Source of the DNA: JAVBLK01 sp031553565
GTDB taxonomy: Bacteria > Bacillota > Clostridia > Christensenellales > DUVY01
Direction: 5' to 3'
Length of the DNA stretch: 20,242 nt
NCBI GenBank assembly: GCA_031553565.1
Contig: JAVBLK010000017.1
Location: 1 to 20,242 of the forward strand
In this document: positions 1 through 5,207 of the stretch, piece by piece
Layout of the letters: each line of letters starts with the position of its first letter
How positions within the stretch are numbered: the first letter of the stretch is position 1
Made by a program: the position numbers and the translations under genes
The notes under the pieces: generated by a model
The model's database searches: none
Told to the model about the DNA's origin: nothing
The model's input: the letters and a program-made list of their open reading frames with translations, nothing else

Positions 1-58
1 CCTTTCGTTCGTTCTTCCTACTTCGCTGTAGGGAAAATGATGAGGGAACAGGGGGTCT

Positions 59-91
59 AAGGGGGACATTGGGTTCCTTATTGTCCCCCTT
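59..91. repeat. GC-rich hairpin with perfect 10-bp arms
   Basis: The arms AAGGGGGACA (59-68) and TGTCCCCCTT (82-91) are perfect reverse complements around a 13-nt loop. Neither strand shows a convincing T-run after the stem, so it is a weak terminator candidate. The GGGGGAC core resembles the core of the palindromes at 17973 and 20033, but the rest does not match, so kinship is only a guess. A weaker hairpin (CCTAC/GTAGG) lies at about 16-34. No gene is visible in 1-164. Confidence 0.5.
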
Positions 92-164
92 TATCCGCAG
101 CCTCTTATCACTCTTCCTTTCATGTTAACTTAACACTCCCACACATATAATAATTACAAATTAA

Positions 165-322
165 GGAACCGCTGAATAATTCGGAATAATTTACAGCTGC
201 GTCTTTTTCGCCTGAAAACGTCTTCTTTTTTTGCCAATAGTTCTACTATCTACTGCAAAAACAAGCCGTTTTCATGCTGAAAAATACTTGCTCTAAATTA
301 ACCTCATTTATTCATCGTTTCC
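165..322 (+). mobile_element. MITE-like foldback element, copy 1
   Basis: This 158-bp non-coding element starts GGAACCGCTGAATAATT and ends in the reverse complement of GGAAACGATGAATAAATG, giving imperfect terminal inverted repeats of about 29 bp. The centre is also roughly palindromic (GAAAACG and CGTTTTC arms around an AATAGT/ACTATC-type tip), so most of the element can fold into one long hairpin. Copies lie at 8638-8796 (same orientation) and 3758-3916 (opposite). Flanking tetranucleotides are TTAA on the left and TTGA on the right, compatible with a decayed 4-bp target duplication. It has no coding capacity, so it would need a transposase supplied in trans. Confidence 0.8.
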
Positions 323-416
323 TTGATTAATCATATCGACAGGCAGAATTGTCTATTGTTGTCTTAACACTTCACCACGCTGTCGTCCGCTGTCATGCTT
401 ACCGGCCAATATTTGG

Positions 417-474
417 TTAATCATGTAATATTTATAACATTTTTGTTACATATTGTCAAACCTTACATGATTAA
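417..474 (-). promoter_or_regulatory. Leftward sigma-A-type promoter inside a 12-bp inverted repeat
   Basis: On the minus strand TTGACA (454-459) and TATAAA (431-436) are separated by exactly 17 bp, a strong sigma-A-type promoter pointing towards the left edge. It is enclosed by perfect 12-bp arms TTAATCATGTAA (417-428) and TTACATGATTAA (463-474), which look like an operator for a dimeric regulator. The gene it serves is not in the window, and MITE copy 1 lies between promoter and window edge. I see no gene in 323-545. Confidence 0.5.
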
Positions 475-545
475 AAACCATGCAGATTAGTTATCGGGAT
501 AAAAACATGCGCGGATCATTTTGCATGAATAAAGAATAGAGCTTT

Positions 546-577
546 GGAACCGCTGATAAAATTGGATAAAAATTGCG
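546..577 (+). repeat. Remnant of a MITE terminal repeat
   Basis: GGAACCGCTGATAAAATTGG followed by ATAAAAATT closely matches the left end of MITE copy 1 (GGAACCGCTGAATAATTCGG then AATAATTTA). The similarity stops after about 30 bp and no right end follows before the tRNA terminator. It is best read as a solo end or deletion remnant, though chance similarity in AT-rich DNA cannot be excluded. Confidence 0.5.
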
Positions 578-641
578 CCCGGCAGACGGGCTGCCAAAAG
601 GGGACGGGCGGTTTAAAACGAAAACGGTATCTTAATTAGAA

Positions 642-672
642 AGACGGCGCAACGTTTTCTGTTGCGCCGTCT
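642..672 (-). terminator. Rho-independent terminator of the tRNA operon
   Basis: AGACGGCGCAAC (642-653) and GTTGCGCCGTCT (661-672) form a perfect 12-bp GC-rich stem with a 7-nt loop. Read on the minus strand, the stem is followed by TTCTAATT. It lies just past the 3' end of the last tRNA gene (Tyr), as expected for the end of the leftward tRNA transcript. Confidence 0.85.
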
Positions 673-677
673 CTTTA

Positions 678-763
678 TGGTGGATGGAGGTGGATTCGAA
701 CCACCGTAGACGTGAGTCGGCAGATGTACAGTCTGCTCCCTTTGGCCGCTCGGGCATCCATCC
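678..763 (-). tRNA. tRNA-Tyr (GTA)
   Basis: A class II tRNA of 86 nt including an encoded CCA end. The acceptor arm GGATGGA pairs with TCCATCC, the anticodon loop is CTGTACA with anticodon GTA, a long variable arm is present, and the T arm contains GGTTCGAATCC. It is the last gene of the leftward cluster and is followed by the terminator at 642-672. Confidence 0.96.
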
Positions 764-804
764 AAATGAATGATATTTGATCTATATTCTTGGCCGCTTT
801 TAAG

Positions 805-847
805 TCCGACCGAATTTTTATCAGATAAAAATTCGCGCCTGGTCGGA
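805..847. repeat. Strong hairpin in the Tyr-Thr tRNA spacer
   Basis: An outer stem TCCGACC/GGTCGGA (805-811, 841-847) encloses a perfect 11-bp inner palindrome GAATTTTTATC/GATAAAAATTC (812-822, 824-834), with a 6-nt bulge. It lies in the 156-bp spacer between tRNA-Thr and tRNA-Tyr. It could be an RNA-processing structure in the tRNA precursor or the relic of a mobile palindrome. A second hairpin (GTTTTTCTTC/GAAGAAAAC) follows at about 881-902. No gene is seen in the spacer. Confidence 0.55.
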
Positions 848-919
848 AAAACGCGCAGTGAGCATAAGAGCGCAGTTTTTCTTCGCAGAAGAAAACAAGC
901 AAAAGCGAAACGTAGCGTT

Positions 920-995
920 TGGAGCTGGAGATGGGAATTGAACCCGCAACCTGCTGATTACAAATCAGCTGCTCTGCCGATTGAGCTACTCCAGC
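920..995 (-). tRNA. tRNA-Thr (TGT)
   Basis: A 76-nt tRNA with encoded CCA. The acceptor arm GCTGGAG pairs with CTCCAGC, the D arm is AGCTCAATCGGCAGAGC, the anticodon stem-loop GCTGATTTGTAATCAGC carries anticodon TGT, and the T arm contains GGGTTCAATTCCC. It is separated from tRNA-Tyr by 156 bp and from tRNA-Asp by 156 bp within the same leftward cluster. Confidence 0.96.
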
Positions 996-1151
996 AAATA
1001 TTTCAGTAGGCTTTCCGGCTTTCCGGCGGGGCAGGCTGTATTTGCATTGCCGGAGCCTTAACTCTATTCAAACTTCGTGCGCGTTCTTTGGCGAATGCGG
1101 CAAAGCCGCTTGCGGGTAATTGTCGTTTTCCGCAGTTTATATTGGGGTTTT

Positions 1152-1228
1152 TGGCGACCTGGAAGGGACTCGAACCCTCGACCTCTAGCGTGACAGGCTA
1201 GCGTTCTAACCAACTGAACTACCAGGCC
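1152..1228 (-). tRNA. tRNA-Asp (GTC)
   Basis: A 77-nt tRNA with encoded CCA. The acceptor arm GGCCTGG pairs with CCAGGTC (one G-T pair), the anticodon stem-loop GCTAGCCTGTCACGCTAGA places GTC at the anticodon, and the T arm contains GGGTTCGAGTCCC. It is the fourth gene of the leftward cluster. Confidence 0.96.
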
Positions 1229-1301
1229 AAAAATGTAACCGCTTTTTCTTTAGGGCAGCTTTCAGAAAAATTGCCGTCAAAAGAAAGCGTGTTTAGGCGC
1301 A

Positions 1302-1332
1302 GCTTTTCTCCGCAAATAAGCGGGAGAGAAGC
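1302..1332. repeat. Hairpin in the Phe-Asp tRNA spacer
   Basis: GCTTTTCTCCGC (1302-1313) can pair with GCGGGAGAGAAGC (1320-1332) with one mismatch or bulge around a 6-nt AAATAA loop. It sits between tRNA-Phe and tRNA-Asp. There is no T-run, so a role in tRNA precursor folding or processing is likelier than termination; this is inference. Confidence 0.4.
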
Positions 1333-1340
1333 GGAGCGTC

Positions 1341-1416
1341 TGGTGCCCCGGGGCGGAATCGAACCACCGACACAAGGATTTTCAGTCCTTTGCTCTACCG
1401 ACTGAGCTACCGGGGC
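1341..1416 (-). tRNA. tRNA-Phe (GAA)
   Basis: A 76-nt tRNA with encoded CCA. The acceptor arm GCCCCGG pairs with CCGGGGC, the anticodon stem-loop AAGGACTGAAAATCCTT carries GAA, and the T arm contains GGTGGTTCGATTCCGCC. It is the third gene of the leftward cluster, 24 bp from tRNA-Met. Confidence 0.97.
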
Positions 1417-1440
1417 GAGGGGGCACGTTTTCAGGGCTTT

Positions 1441-1517
1441 TGGTGGGCCTTCACGGACTTGAACCGCGGACCAATCGGTTATGAGCCGACCGCTCTGACC
1501 AACTGAGCTAAAGGCCC
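1441..1517 (-). tRNA. tRNA with CAT anticodon (elongator Met or Ile2)
   Basis: A 77-nt tRNA with encoded CCA. The acceptor arm GGGCCTT pairs with AAGGCCC and the anticodon loop CTCATAA carries CAT. The paired first position and the absence of initiator-type GGG/CCC anticodon-stem pairs argue against initiator Met. The body (TAGCTCAGTTGGTCAGAGC, GGCTCATAACC) fits either elongator Met or an Ile2 tRNA whose C34 would be changed to lysidine by TilS. Sequence alone does not settle which. Confidence 0.9.
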
Positions 1518-1546
1518 TAATTAACGCTTGAACGCCCGGCAGCGGA

Positions 1547-1623
1547 TGGTCGGGGTGAAGAGACTCGAACTCCCGGCCCCATGCTCCCAAAGCACGTGCG
1601 CTACCAAACTGCGCTACACCCCG
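1547..1623 (-). tRNA. tRNA-Pro (TGG)
   Basis: A 77-nt tRNA with encoded CCA. The acceptor arm CGGGGTG pairs with CACCCCG, the anticodon loop TTTGGGA carries TGG, and the T arm contains GGGAGTTCGAGTCTC. It is the first gene of the leftward cluster, beginning about 16 bp downstream of the promoter -10 box. Confidence 0.96.
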
Positions 1624-1638
1624 AAAAGTGACTTTCCT

Positions 1639-1667
1639 ATTCTACAATAAGTTGCGAGAAGTGTCAA
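1639..1667 (-). promoter_or_regulatory. Sigma-A-type promoter of the tRNA operon
   Basis: On the minus strand a consensus TTGACA (1662-1667) is followed after exactly 17 bp by TAGAAT (1639-1644). Transcription would start near 1632, about 9 nt before the mature 5' end of tRNA-Pro. Strength and position fit a stable-RNA promoter driving all six tRNAs to the terminator at 642-672. Confidence 0.85.
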
Positions 1668-1810
1668 CAGTTTTGCGGCTTTCCGGCAAAAATATTGCAC
1701 GCGGGCGGGAACGTCCTGCGTCAGGTCCTTTAGCGCAAGGCAAAGTATCTGTTTCGCATCCTGAAAATATCCGGCTGCCCGGAAATGTATGTCGTATGTG
1801 CGGCGGCACA

Positions 1811-1831
1811 TTTGACATTTATCCTGTCAAA
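1811..1831 (+). promoter_or_regulatory. Inverted pair of Spo0A-box-like heptamers upstream of spoIIAA
   Basis: TTTGACA (1811-1817) and TGTCAAA (1825-1831) are perfect inverted repeats separated by 7 bp, ending about 50 bp before the spoIIAA start. Each differs at one position from the Spo0A box (TGTCGAA or its complement TTCGACA). The spoIIA operon is a known direct Spo0A target in Bacillus, so a control site is plausible. TTGACA could also serve as a -35 box, but no good -10 follows at 17 bp, and I could not find a clear sigma-H promoter. Confidence 0.35.
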
Positions 1832-1881
1832 CCGTGCGATTCCGCCGTTTTTTGCGTGTCCGGACTTGATAGAGTTAGTAT

Positions 1882-2190
1882 ATGCGGATAGATAACAAAA
1901 TTGTCAATCAGACATTATACATCGGCCTTTCCGGCGAGCTGGACGAGCATACCTCGCATTACACGCGCCAGACGCTTGATACTCTGATGGCGGCGGACGG
2001 CTATGCGCGTGTAGTGATCGATTTATCCGAGCTTTCTTTTATGGACAGTACGGGCGTCGGCGTACTTATCGGCCGGTTCAAAAAGCTGTCCGGGCGCGGC
2101 CTGCCGATATTTATCGCAAACCCGTCAAAGCAGGCGGACAGGATATTCAATATGACCGGACTGTACGAAATAATGCCGAAAATCTCTTGA
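1882..2190 (+). CDS. spoIIAA: Anti-sigma F factor antagonist SpoIIAA
   Basis: This 102-residue single-domain STAS protein matches SpoIIAA, the antagonist that in its unphosphorylated state frees sigma F from SpoIIAB in the forespore. The conserved block SFMDSTGVGVLIGR (residues 52-65) contains Ser56, equivalent to the Ser58 that SpoIIAB phosphorylates and SpoIIE dephosphorylates in Bacillus. The N-terminal GELDEHT and the C-terminal IFNMTGL also fit the family. The ATG at 1882 has only a weak upstream Shine-Dalgarno sequence. Unlike the usual overlapping spoIIA operon, 191 bp separate its stop from spoIIAB. Identity rests on sequence and on its neighbours spoIIAB and sigF. Confidence 0.93.
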   Translation: MRIDNKIVNQTLYIGLSGELDEHTSHYTRQTLDTLMAADGYARVVIDLSELSFMDSTGVGVLIGRFKKLSGRGLPIFIANPSKQADRIFNMTGLYEIMPKIS

Positions 2191-2381
2191 CGCGCAGGCG
2201 TATCGGGCGTGTGCGGCAAAGCCACGCAAAAATGCGCCCCGGTCTCATCGTCATGCAGATTTTTACTAAGTAAACGCCGCTGCCCGCCTGAAATGCCAAT
2301 TGATCGCCCATAAAAAATATACTCCTAAACAATATTTCTCCACACTCATTAAACAAGAAACCATAAAGGATACGGGAACCA
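2191..2381. other. Unusual 191-bp spacer between spoIIAA and spoIIAB
   Basis: No open frame of note lies here on the coding strand. The first part (about 2198-2230) contains a GTATCGGGCGTGTGCGGC-like string resembling strings near 8246 and 8375, perhaps a decayed dispersed repeat. The second part is AT-rich and leads to the spoIIAB ribosome binding site. No convincing terminator or promoter was found. Confidence 0.4.
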
Positions 2382-2831
2382 GTGAAAAAGACAGACATCC
2401 TTGAAAACGAAATGAGCCTTGTAGTAAAGGCGATCGGAAAAAACGAGTCGTTTGCGCGCAGTACCGTGGCGGCATTCGCCGTGCAGCTGAACCCAACCCT
2501 GGACGAGGTGAACGACATCAAGACCGCCGTATCCGAGGCGGTGACAAATTGCGTCGTACACGGTTACGAGGGCAAGGGCGGCGGCTATATAACGATAGCG
2601 GCGAAAATTGCGGGGCAGACGCTGTTCATATCTGTTTCCGACAACGGCGTCGGGATCAAGGATATTGAAAAGGCGCGCGAGCCGTTTTTTACCACCAAGC
2701 CTGAACAGGAGCGCAGCGGTATGGGCTTTACCGTCATGGAAACCTTTATGGAGAAGGTAGAGGTGGAATCGGCCGCGGGCAGCGGTACAACCGTACGTAT
2801 GCAGAAAAATATCGGCAGAGTAAAGGCCTGA
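2382..2831 (+). CDS. spoIIAB: Anti-sigma F factor and serine kinase SpoIIAB
   Basis: A 149-residue GHKL-fold ATPase matching SpoIIAB. This protein binds and inhibits sigma F before septation and phosphorylates SpoIIAA on serine using ATP. Visible ATP-site motifs are the N box EAVTNCVVHGY (residues 52-62; Glu52 and Asn56 the likely catalytic base and Mg ligand), the G1 box DNGVGI (87-92), and the G2 box GMGFTVM (113-119). The N-terminal FARSTVAAF region corresponds to the sigma-binding helix. Translation starts at GTG (2382), with AAAGGA 11 nt upstream. It is 191 bp downstream of spoIIAA and 90 bp upstream of sigF, so the three genes are not translationally coupled as in Bacillus. Confidence 0.95.
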   Translation: MKKTDILENEMSLVVKAIGKNESFARSTVAAFAVQLNPTLDEVNDIKTAVSEAVTNCVVHGYEGKGGGYITIAAKIAGQTLFISVSDNGVGIKDIEKAREPFFTTKPEQERSGMGFTVMETFMEKVEVESAAGSGTTVRMQKNIGRVKA

Positions 2832-2921
2832 CGCATGAGAAAAGAAACGACGCTTTAATGGCGGTTACATATTATTTTTTCCTGAAACGCTGACTATCCC
2901 CAAAGGAGATGAACCGCCTAT

Positions 2922-3659
2922 ATGCTGGAACATGAGGAAACCCTTGCCTGCCTTGTAAAAGCCAAGGCGGGGGACGAGCAGGCAAAGGCCGTGCTGCTTG
3001 AACATAATTCGCCGCTGATCAAAAGCATAATCCGCCGCTACAAGAACAAGGGCGTCGACTATGACGACCTTTATCAGCTGGGATGTATGGGACTGTTAAA
3101 GGCTATCAAGAATTTTGACACGTCGTTCAACGTGCGTTTTTCAACATATGCAGTACCGATGATAGCGGGCGAAGTAAAGCGTTTCCTGCGCGATGACGGG
3201 TATATAAAGGTTTCGCGCGCGCTGAAAGTAGTTTCGGGAAAAATTTCGCGCTTTGTCGAGGATTTCAAAAAGCAAAACCTTGCCGACCCGGATGTGGAAA
3301 CCATTGCGCACGAGTTCGGGATGGAGCCGGCCGAAGTCGTGTTTGCGATGGAATCGGCCAAAATGCCTATATCGCTCTTTGAAAAAACCGACAGCCAGGA
3401 CGAAAAATCCCAAAGCCTTATCGACAAGCTGGCGGCAAACGATGATTCTGACGAGCTTTTAGATAAATTGATGCTGAAGGAAATTATTGAAAACCTGGCG
3501 CCGCGCGACAAAAAGATCATCGTTTTAAGATATTTCCGCGACAAAACACAGAGCGAGATATCGCAGATCATGGGGGTCTCGCAGGTTCAGATATCCCGTT
3601 TGGAGAACAAAATAATTTCGGGTATAAAAGCCGCATTCGCGCTTAACAAGCCCTCGTAA
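2922..3659 (+). CDS. sigF: Forespore RNA polymerase sigma factor SigF
   Basis: A 245-residue sigma-70 family factor of the sporulation group. Region 2 (about residues 26-96) contains YDDLYQLGCMGLLKAIKNFD and FSTYAVPMIAGEVKRFLRDDG for core binding and -10 recognition. Region 3 (about 108-155) and the region 4 helix-turn-helix (TQSEISQIMGVSQVQISRLE, 209-228) follow. SigF and SigG are close relatives; position directly after spoIIAA and spoIIAB decides for SigF, the first compartment-specific sigma factor of the forespore. A strong AAAGGAGAT lies upstream of the ATG. The gene ends before a strong terminator at 3705-3731, so spoIIAA-AB-sigF forms one unit. Confidence 0.94.
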   Translation: MLEHEETLACLVKAKAGDEQAKAVLLEHNSPLIKSIIRRYKNKGVDYDDLYQLGCMGLLKAIKNFDTSFNVRFSTYAVPMIAGEVKRFLRDDGYIKVSRALKVVSGKISRFVEDFKKQNLADPDVETIAHEFGMEPAEVVFAMESAKMPISLFEKTDSQDEKSQSLIDKLAANDDSDELLDKLMLKEIIENLAPRDKKIIVLRYFRDKTQSEISQIMGVSQVQISRLENKIISGIKAAFALNKPS

Positions 3660-3704
3660 GCGCATAGCCTTCACATAATACCTGATCCGTGCTATAAAAT
3701 AAAA

Positions 3705-3731
3705 ACACCCCGCGGCGCTGCCGCGGGGTGT
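3705..3731 (+). terminator. Terminator after sigF
   Basis: ACACCCCGCGGC and GCCGCGGGGTGT form a perfect 12-bp stem with a GCT loop, followed by AAAATTTT. It closes the sporulation operon 45 bp after the sigF stop codon. Confidence 0.85.
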
Positions 3732-3757
3732 AAAATTTTGGAGCAAATCAGTTTTGA

Positions 3758-3916
3758 GGAAACGATGAATAAATGAGGTTAATTTAGAGCAAGTATTTTT
3801 AAGTCAGAAAACGGCTTGTTTTTGCAGCAAATAGTAGAACTATTGGCAAGAAAAGAAGACGTTTTCATCCGAAAAAGACTTGCGCTATATATTTTGCTTA
3901 AATTTTCAGCGTTTCC
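3758..3916 (-). mobile_element. MITE-like foldback element, copy 2 (inverted)
   Basis: A 159-bp element in the opposite orientation to the copies at 165 and 8638. The + strand starts GGAAACGATGAATAAATGAGG and ends CAGCGTTTCC. The central GAAGACGTTTTCATCCGAAAAAGAC arm region matches copy 3 well, while about 35 bp near the right end differ from both other copies. Flanks are TTGA on the left and TTAA on the right. It sits between the sigF terminator and the IS5-family transposase gene. Its right end does not match anything downstream of the transposase, so I treat it as separate from the IS. Confidence 0.78.
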
Positions 3917-3984
3917 TTAACAAAGATGCGAATAAGTCTTTTAAGCAAAACATGCAATAGAGATAAATGTGATAAAATAATGAT

Positions 3985-5049
3985 ATGGAAAAGCAAGTAA
4001 GTTTTAGTGAACTTGAGTATAGCGGGAAACGGAAAAAGACAAAGCGGGAAATATTTCTTGAAGCAATGGAACAGATAGTACCGCTTGAAATGATGTGCGA
4101 AATAATAAGGCCGCATTATGCGGTAGCGGGGAACGGCAGACAGCCGATAGAGCTAAAAAAGATGATAAAGATGTATCTAATCAGCCAATGGTACAATTTA
4201 TCTGATGAAATGACCGAGGACACGATATACGAGAATCAAGCGGTACGGCGGTATGTGGGAATAGAGTTGGCGCAAGAGAATGCGCCTGATAGAACGACAT
4301 TAGGGAAATTTCGCGCAAGTCTGGAAAAGCACGGCTTGAACAAGAAAATTTTTGAGGAAATGAATAAGCGGTTTAAGGAACAAGGGATAATACTTCGGGA
4401 AGGAACAATAGTAGACGCAACCATAATACAAGCACCGGCATCAACGCGCAACAAAACTAAAAGCCGAGACCCGGAAATGAGCAGCACAAAAAAGAATAAC
4501 AACCATCATTTTGGTTTCAAAGCGCATATAGGCGTAGACAAAGAAAGCGGGCTAATACACGATATAGCTGTAACGACAGCGAAAACTGCAGACATAGAGG
4601 CGGCGGCAAGCGTAATGCACGGCGAAGAAAAAGAGATATTGGGCGATGCAGGTTTTATCGGTCTAGAAAAGCGAGAAGACATTATAAATAGATTTGGTCA
4701 AGAGCCGATAGAGAATCTGGCAATTGCCCCGATAAGAAGAGGGCCTAAAGCAAAAGTAAAACCGCAGCTAAAAAAAGAAATATGTGTAAAAATAAATAGG
4801 CGGCGCATGAAAATCCACAAAATGCCGGATGGCGAAGAAAAGGATCGGCTAAAAGCGGAAGAAAAAGCAAAGTCGCAAATACGCGCAAAGGTCGAGTATC
4901 CGTTTCGGATAATGAAAGTAATTTTTGGATTTAGAAAGACAAGATATAAGGGTCTTGATAAAAACGAAAATAAACTATATATGCTTTTTGGATTGGTCAA
5001 CCTCTATTTTGTTATGCAAAAAAACAAGTTGTCCACACAGAAAGCATAA
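3985..5049 (+). CDS. IS5-family DDE transposase
   Basis: A 354-residue transposase of the IS5/IS4-type DDE fold. The N-terminal half (about residues 50-130) holds the DUF772-like DNA-binding region, including APDRTTLGKFR. The catalytic triad is readable as Asp144 (TIVDATIIQAPAST), Asp221 (ILGDAGFIG) and Glu304 (KVEYPFRIMKVIFGFRKTRYKG, split across 302-322). Length and motifs are intact, so it may be active. Codon use is AT-rich compared with spoIIA and prfA, consistent with a transferred element. TAAAAT at 3973-3978 lies 6 bp before the ATG, with no obvious ribosome binding site, so a leaderless message is possible. Clear terminal inverted repeats were not found. Confidence 0.9.
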   Translation: MEKQVSFSELEYSGKRKKTKREIFLEAMEQIVPLEMMCEIIRPHYAVAGNGRQPIELKKMIKMYLISQWYNLSDEMTEDTIYENQAVRRYVGIELAQENAPDRTTLGKFRASLEKHGLNKKIFEEMNKRFKEQGIILREGTIVDATIIQAPASTRNKTKSRDPEMSSTKKNNNHHFGFKAHIGVDKESGLIHDIAVTTAKTADIEAAASVMHGEEKEILGDAGFIGLEKREDIINRFGQEPIENLAIAPIRRGPKAKVKPQLKKEICVKINRRRMKIHKMPDGEEKDRLKAEEKAKSQIRAKVEYPFRIMKVIFGFRKTRYKGLDKNENKLYMLFGLVNLYFVMQKNKLSTQKA

Positions 5050-5107
5050 AAAAGGTCAAAAAAACGAAATAAACCGGAAAAAATAAGAAAAGCAAAAAAG
5101 TATGTTC

Positions 5108-5178
5108 GATTAAAAAGGTTTTGAAGCGCCCTAATTGTCCACAAAAAACTTAGGACGCTTCCAAAACCTTACTTAATC
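5108..5178. repeat. Long inverted repeat downstream of the transposase gene
   Basis: The left arm (5108-5134, beginning GATTAAAAAGGTTTTG) and right arm (5150-5178, ending AAAACCTTACTTAATC) pair over about 27 bp with few mismatches around a 15-nt loop containing TTGTCCACA. There is no T-run, so it is not a typical terminator. It could hold the right end of the IS or be an independent palindromic element. It ends 29 bp before the DUF1385-PrmC start codon. Confidence 0.6.
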
Positions 5179-5207
5179 GCATATTCGATAAGGAAATCAT
5201 ATTTAAC

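Noticed and set aside
770..1009. Plus-strand frame of 79 codons across the tRNA cluster
   Set aside because: It runs through tRNA-Thr in antisense and a hairpin-rich spacer; no ribosome site or protein-like sequence.
2922..3659. Annotation as SigG
   Set aside because: The two families are similar, but the position directly behind spoIIAA and spoIIAB identifies SigF.
3758..3984. MITE copy 2 as the left end of the IS5-family element
   Set aside because: No matching CAGCGTTTCC-type end occurs downstream of the transposase gene, and identical elements at 165 and 8638 lack any transposase.
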